The position numbers were made by a program, and so were the translations under genes. A stretch of DNA of 64,000 nt from Mytilus edulis (Eukaryota > Mollusca > Bivalvia > Mytilida > Mytilidae): contig NC_092344.1 of assembly GCF_963676685.1 (NCBI RefSeq), forward strand, positions 88,256,749-88,320,748, read 5' to 3'. The stretch's first letter is position 1, and each line of letters begins with the position of its first letter. Below, piece by piece: positions 57,700 through 64,000 of the stretch. Below the pieces are notes generated by a model that saw only the letters and a program-made list of their open reading frames with translations, was not told where the DNA came from and searched no databases.

Positions 57700-60470
57700 C
57701 AGAAGTCACCACATCATTTTGCAACATTGACCAAATTCGACTTAGATATGTTGCTGACCTCGATAAAATCAATGTGATTAAGCTAGTCATCTTAAGCTTT
57801 TTACTTGTGTTTTACCATCAGTATGATCATTTATTACTAATACAAACTAAAAGGTAGCAGGAGTTAACTGGGCATCTGTTGCGTTCCAAAAATACTTTAT
57901 ATGATTACAAGACCTTTGCAGTCCAAGTGACATTTTCAACATGCCTCCCAGCCGTTTACAATAACAATATAAAATCATTTGTCTCCGATTTCAACGATGC
58001 AAGAGTCTTTCAGTACATTTCCTTCCCAAGACAATTTAGAAATGTTTATTTTTACAAGTTTTTTAATGAGTTAATTGTTTTATTAATTTTTCGTTCCAAA
58101 ATTCTTTTGGTCATGAATTTTGGTACGAATTTGAAACACAAAAGTTTTCGGTACGGTTGTTAGTCGAACATGTAGCTACAACAGTGTTAAGATAATATTC
58201 AAAATATTTAATGAAGTATTATGTATTAACAGAGTTATCTCGCGTTGTATACAAATATTTCATTCACTAATCTCACAGTTCTGTATTTGGAAATAGATTT
58301 TATCAAATAATGTAAATATAATTGTTCTAAATTGTTCAACCAAATGCGGATTATTTAAAACTTGAAAGCAAATAAATGAATAAAGAAGATAAAATAACAT
58401 ATATCATAAATGTGTTGTATCAGTTACATAGTTTATGCATACTTAGGACGAATATTAAAAAAATCAATTTAGTTTTCATCCTCGGATTTTTTTATATTTT
58501 AATCCTAGTTTAGATTCGGGATTCACGAAGAATAAAAAGATACCAAATTGTGTGCATGTGCGTGCGGTAATTATGTTGGTGGCCAATTCAAGAAAATATG
58601 TAGTCGAATCATGATAATATCATTATGACAAACAAATATATACAAGGAAAACAAATCGAAAAACGATTTAAAAAAATCCAAATTTTGAATATTAAGCAAC
58701 AAGGTCACCACCAAAAAACGGATAAAACTCAGATGCTCTGAAAATCCTGATCAACAAGTGGTACCTTTTCTGTTGCTCATGTCAAGCAGTAACCCAGTGA
58801 TAAGTCTTAAAACGATGAGTAATACACGAGGTTTGATAAAACATGTATTAAAATAAAATTCCACGACTATTTTTATAGGTGTTGTTTTTTTTTTTTTTTT
58901 TTTTTTTTATAAAGTAAGCTAAAATATACAAAAATAAAGAAAAACAAGCTTATTAAACGTATAAAGTCTTCTCCAATGAACATTTTTTAACAGTACAATT
59001 TTTACCAAGCATGCATTAAGTACGATGCATTATATATACTGTATTAAGATATATATGTAAAAAATGAGGGTTGATGATTTAATGACGATATCAAGAGAGC
59101 AAGATGAAAACCTGACTATGACTTTACTTTCTGTTACCCTAAGATTTCATTGATGTCTGGTCAAAAAATGTATGTTCTTTACTAATGAAATTTATGAACA
59201 TAATATTGCGTGTGGGCTGACCGTGATTCAAATTAACAAGGAGAAATACAAACTGATGAAGAAAATTGCCTTTTTACTCATGGCAATAGCTTAAACGCTG
59301 ATGGAAAGATGATACACGTTCAGTTTTAAAATTCCAACATATTTAATAAAAAGATCTAAGAATAGAATTTTCATTTTTTACACGAGCATTGACATTTCAT
59401 CTATTGAATTCCGACTTACGATGCACGTTTAAATAGATCAAATAAATCTTATCTATCGTATTTACATTTTAATTAATAGTTAACCTTTTTGGAGTGACTA
59501 TCTGCATCGATGCCATGTGATTTCTGTCCGTAACACTGAAACTAAAAAGGTACAACATTTTTAATTCATTTATTAAGCAAATAAATCATTTACAAATTGA
59601 TAATAATTTAAAACTTTAAAGGAACGATCAACAAAACATCAAACAATGTAATAAAAATAAGTTATCCACGCGCCTGTGTGCTGTTAACCTGAAACTTTGG
59701 ACTAGCTATTTCAATAGGACTTATATTGCCAATGTCATTTTTCTACTATAAGAGAAAACGAATATGTGTGTTCCATGATAATTAAAAAAATCATAAATTT
59801 TATCTGTCACGCTAAAGTAAAACTTTTGCCCCATTTTATGATATGATTATTCTCAAATATCGTTTTTATATAATGATATTGATATTTTCATTTTTTAAAT
59901 TTAGATTACATTGTTTTGTCAGACACCTGAACAGTTTAGAAAAATCTATAATTATTACTACTTTTAAGAAACAAGATCTCAACAAAATCTTTTGAGGAGT
60001 AAAATCGAGTCCAATTATGAATAGTTTAAACGGCTATGTTACATATTAATGATTCTCGTGAATTTATTTTAACTATTACTATAATGCGTAAAGGATTTTT
60101 ACTAGGCATGTTGTTTTCGTACTACCTATTCATTTAGAAAATTGTCAAATTAATTTTAGTTGACGTATATAGGGCCCACTACTTTTTTTATAATTTCAAA
60201 TTTGAAAAAAAATATGTCTATGCTAATTATACCGTTAAAGTTCTGACGTAAACTTGTTTCTAAAATTTAACACGACATGTATACGAAAGATTTGGGAAAG
60301 AATTGGTACAAGAATAATGGTAATTTTTGTAGATTTTGACAATTTTTATCATACTTTTACAACGAATACAACCAAACTTTAATGGCTTCAAACATAAAAT
60401 TTCTGGTGACGGTGTTTTTTTATATTTTGTAGTGATTAAGATTATAACACAAAGTTTACTGCTGTACCAC
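57700..60470. other. Intergenic, no gene seen
   Basis: AT-rich DNA with a 28-29 base poly-T run near 58885-58913. The open frame at 57879-58163 shows no domain and no splice context. No shared repeat was noticed. Confidence 0.4.
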
Positions 60471-60479
60471 GTTTTTGAC

Positions 60480-60765
60480 ATTGTTACCCATTATGTCTGT
60501 TTGTTTTGATAACACATTGTTGCTATTATAATGGAATTTGAAGCGACTGTTATACAAGTGAGAGGTTTAGTTAGCTATAAAACCAGGTTCAATTCATCAT
60601 TTTCTACACAAGAAGATGCACGTACTAAGTCATGAATATGACAGTTGTTATCCATTCGTTTGATGTGTTTGAGCTTTTGGTTTTGCAATTTGATCAGGGA
60701 CTTTCTGTTTTGAGTTTTCTTTGGAGTTCAGTATTTTTGTGATTTTTACTTTTTTCAACATAAAG
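60480..60765 (+). repeat. Longest copy of dispersed repeat R3
   Basis: Order of blocks: 'ctattataatggaatttgaa', 'acaagtgagaggtttag', 'aaaaccaggttcaattcatc', 'catgaatatgacagttgtta', 'tgatgtgtttgagcttttgg', 'gggactttctgttttgag', 'gagttcagtatttttgtg'. Fragments lie at 3240, 12000-12430, 46545, 46995, 52350 and inside the MITE at 55549. The class is unknown. Confidence 0.7.
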
Positions 60766-61547
60766 GGTTATATCAGATGATAATATCTTATGTTTCAACC
60801 ACTTTCTGATCTTGACCATGTGATTAAATGCAAGGGAATTTGATCTAAACGCTTTTTTCTTTTTAAATTTGATTTACAAAATTCGAAGACTGTTTAATGA
60901 TATATCAGTTATTGAACAGATTTTATGATATCAACATTGTTTTCAGTTAGTTCAAGTTCACGCTTAGGTTATAAAAAAGGTCAGTAAATATATAAAGTAA
61001 AAAAGGCAGATTACTCCATTCTTATAGGCTAGAAAGGAAGAAAAGAAACAAAAAAGTTGCACAAGACATCGTGCAGGTAAACTACAAGTTTGAGATGGAA
61101 TCGACAAACGTAAGTTCGTTAAAATGATATCATGAGCCCTCTGTAACATCCGGGGACAAAGTCAAGTAGGCCGTGAGGTCAGCTTCCATCAATGAATATC
61201 ATACAGTATAAATTCGAACATCTTTCAGTAATAAATTGAAATACTGAAGTGTTTTCCTTTACAATTAATTTAATTATACAATTACTCCCTCATCTTACAA
61301 TTAACTGAGACTACATAATTGTTTCCATCATTCATGTTTGATAATAGTTTTTTACTTCCGTCAACAAAAACATCTGATTGGATACACACAATAAAAATCA
61401 GATTCATTAGACTAAGACATTATACAACATAATATGTATACCCAATATATAAATATATATTTATCATATGTTAAGGAGGAAATACAGTAGTTTTGAATAT
61501 TTGATAAATAGCCTGCTGTTTAATCCATATCGCACAACTTATGCGCA

Positions 61548-61627
61548 CCCTTTATCGCATATCCTTTATCACACCCTACCCTTTATAGCATACCCTTTAT
61601 CACACCTTTACCCTTTATCACACCCTA
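61548..61627. repeat. Imperfect minisatellite
   Basis: Five to six copies of a CCCTTTATCACA-type unit with 1-6 base spacers. Confidence 0.8.
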
Positions 61628-61884
61628 ATTTTTTGGCACACTAAATACAACTCTAAAAAATACAAAACACACAAAAAAATACAATAATAAACAGAATATT
61701 TTAAAACAACAGCACGCAAATTGTAAGGTAACCCAGGTGCTTTGGATAAGTAATTGAGCAGTTCTTCTAAGGCTTTTAAAACAAGACAAAAGTAAAACTG
61801 AAGGTAACGCAGTGCTATGGATCAGAAAACAGTTCATATAATATCACTCTCCTGTTGAAATATATGATAAAGCGTATAAAACAT

Positions 61885-61989
61885 GGCAAAATCCGTATCA
61901 CATGCCGTATCTCCCTCGACCAATATCATCCCTCGGGCCTAAAGGCCCTTGGGCTAATATTGGTGTCTCAGGATGACACGGATTTTGCC
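61885..61989. repeat. 105-bp palindromic element
   Basis: GGCAAAATCCGTATCA at the left is mirrored by TGACACGGATTTTGCC at the right. The centre is CTCGGGCCTAAAGGCCCTTG, with 'caatatcatc' and 'ctaatattgg' arms between. It is a probable short MITE able to form a long hairpin. Confidence 0.82.
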
Positions 61990-61999
61990 CTGTATTATT

Positions 62000-64000
62000 C
62001 TCTATATATATGATATATTCAAATATGAATGAAGAAAGTGGAGTATGGCATACAATCATTATAATCAAACAAACCATTTGAACTATCAACAATAACTTTT
62101 TTTTCTTCAGAGTTGACATATCTAACAAAGTTGTTTTATAGCTCTTTGAAATTTCTCAGAAACACTTGTTGCAATAATTCAAACAGTTATGGAATCTTAT
62201 AGTTATACATATTACTGTTATATGTATAAGATGATTTAGTTTACACAAAAAAAAAAGTATTTGGAATTTCATTAATTGTCTGTGTATGTGATATAGTGCA
62301 TGTATTATCAATTTGTCGAACATTACATTATCCTATTTTAAAGCTGTATTTGCTTTTGACATTCTTGTTTGTTATAGACATCTAACAAAGCTAAGTTTGC
62401 CTATACTGTCAAAATTATCCTTAGCTTTGTCTTTTTATAATTGTTTTATCAGCTACAAACGATATTAGCCAAATGCACGAACAAATAGCATGATCAATTT
62501 CGATGCATATACATCTATTGGTGAAAACATATTCTGCCCTGGGAAACTTATACTTAGGTACTCAGCGATATCAGCTAAAATAACAATGTCAAGCAGAGAA
62601 ATATTAAAAGTAATTAGTGTCCAAGGACACATCAGATATTTACGAACAGAAGTACCGAGCATATTTACCATATATATGTATGAGTCGATTCTACGAAAGA
62701 CTTGTAGGAAGATTTTGTGGTTTTATTTTCTCATTTTCAATTTTAATTTCCGAGTTGTGAAGTGGGAGATGAGAAAGGTCAACTTTAAAATAAAATATTT
62801 TTTAACATGGTATCTCCAAGAAGTTTTAATACGATTCACATATAGACACTTCGTTCAATACTAGTAGTTATTAATTGTATTTTTCTCAGCAAAGCTTTCA
62901 TTATTTATTTTGAAATTTTGAATTTTGGCTAGCTATAATTTTAAAAGTTATAATACAATTCCAATATAAGAAAATCTAAACACAATATCTTGATTTTTCA
63001 ACCTTCATCGTTCTTATCTCCGTTCAGTGCCATGTAAACAGGTACAATTGGACAGAATAAAAAATCTATCAAGAAAAAAACATGGATTTTGAAAGGCAGT
63101 TTAAAATATTCAAATTCTAATTTACATTGACATTACCTTAAGTTGCCAGACGGCATGATACATGTACACAGTTTTCTTTAAAAGTAAGTGGAAAACTTTT
63201 GAAGTTAATTGTATTGGATCTGTTTAATATAAGCGATATTTTCCATGTGGATATTGTGTCCGTGTATTACAAGTCTTAACTTTTTAATCATTTTGGGTGT
63301 GCTCCTCAAAAAAGAAAAAGAAGACACATAAAAGAAGGAGGAAGGAGTCCATAATGTTTCATTTTTCAAAATACATATTACTTCACTGTTTTTACTTTGA
63401 TAATGAAATTAAAAAAAAATATGTGTTGGGTGTGCGTTTAAAATGTCTATGTTATAAATGGTCACGGATTTTTTTTCTATTTTTCGTAGTCACAAAATTT
63501 GATGATGATTTATAACCAAGAAAGACTGATTATCTGAAATGTTTACTTGACTTTAGCAACACAATGATGTGAAATTAGTAAACCAGGACTGGTTGTTCAA
63601 ATAGATCATCTGATCTCATGTAGATTTTTAATTCTGTATAGTGTCTTTGATGACTATTTATTTTTTTCGTCTCATATTGTATCATTTGACAAGGTACTGT
63701 TTACGTTTCGCGTATGATTTCACATTGCCTTATTGGTACCCTTTTAGTTGCAGGGAAATATGAAAACAAACTACCATAGACCCCCGTTACATACAGACTT
63801 GACGCTATCATTAATGATTGTGCGACAGTTATGATGAACCAAGAAAGGAGTTCGTTTGCAAAAACTTTCGCTGAAATATTATATAAATTGGGTTGAAAGG
63901 ACACCAGTTACTGTTTTTTTTTTATATTTTACGGTTAAGAAAAATTTCCTTTTGATGAATTTATCGCTAACTAGTGAAGGATAACATTTGTATTATTTTT
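62000..64000. other. No supported gene to window end
   Basis: Overlapping frames at 62465-62671 (minus) and 62490-62864 (plus) are the only longer ones. Neither has a recognisable domain or convincing splice sites, and they may be part of an unknown repeat or exon. The rest is AT-rich without recognised elements. Confidence 0.35.

Noticed and set aside
62465-62864. Overlapping frames on both strands near the window end
   Set aside because: I considered an exon of an unknown gene or a retroelement fragment, but there is no recognisable motif and no matching splice sites.
1-64000. tRNA and rRNA genes
   Set aside because: No cloverleaf with A and B boxes and no rRNA core sequence was noticed by eye. 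A covariance search would be needed to exclude tRNA-derived SINE heads.

Overview
The window looks like AT-rich nuclear DNA from a marine mussel (Mytilus or a close relative). The main evidence is a complete mytilin-type antimicrobial peptide gene, a family known only from mussels, next to a decayed second copy. A spliced C1q-domain lectin gene and a dense load of bivalve-type repeats agree with this. There are no operons or bacterial signals. The genes are intron-rich with GT-AG splice sites.

Layout. (1) 0.5-9.3 kb, minus strand: a mytilin pseudogene (coding remnants 1692-3092) and an intact mytilin gene (7384-8866, TATA box near 9225). They are in the same orientation about 5.7 kb apart and are products of one tandem duplication. 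(2) 9.3-23.7 kb: gene-poor and repeat-rich. It holds a four-fold tandem amplification of a Penelope-like (PLE) reverse transcriptase fragment, a 1.96-kb element with terminal inverted repeats and subterminal 17-bp motif arrays, LINE and PLE fragments, a decayed array of three retrozyme units, and a 4 x 66 bp minisatellite. (3) 23.77-25.29 kb, plus strand: a two-exon secreted coiled-coil/C1q-domain gene. (4) 29.55-51.48 kb, plus strand: a 15-exon tetratricopeptide-repeat (TPR) gene of 503 codons, assembled here exon by exon with consistent reading phase. Its large introns carry mobile DNA. (5) 51.1-56.7 kb: a collinear segmental duplication that includes a decayed copy of the last TPR exon. (6) 57-64 kb: repeats only, with no supportable gene.

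The most striking layer is a family of hammerhead ribozyme-bearing repeats (retrozymes). Three copies (5314-5357 and 6409-6452 on plus, 10193-10236 on minus) keep every core hammerhead nucleotide, a four-pair stem II and a pairable helix I. Several others are decayed. PLE reverse transcriptase fragments occur in the same window, which fits the proposal that PLE machinery mobilises animal retrozymes. One retrozyme sits inside a 70-bp inverted-repeat foldback element. Mytilin and C1q-domain proteins both belong to mussel innate defence, but nothing in the sequence shows that they are co-regulated. All exon calls are manual reads from splice signals and reading phase; no transcript or database check was possible.
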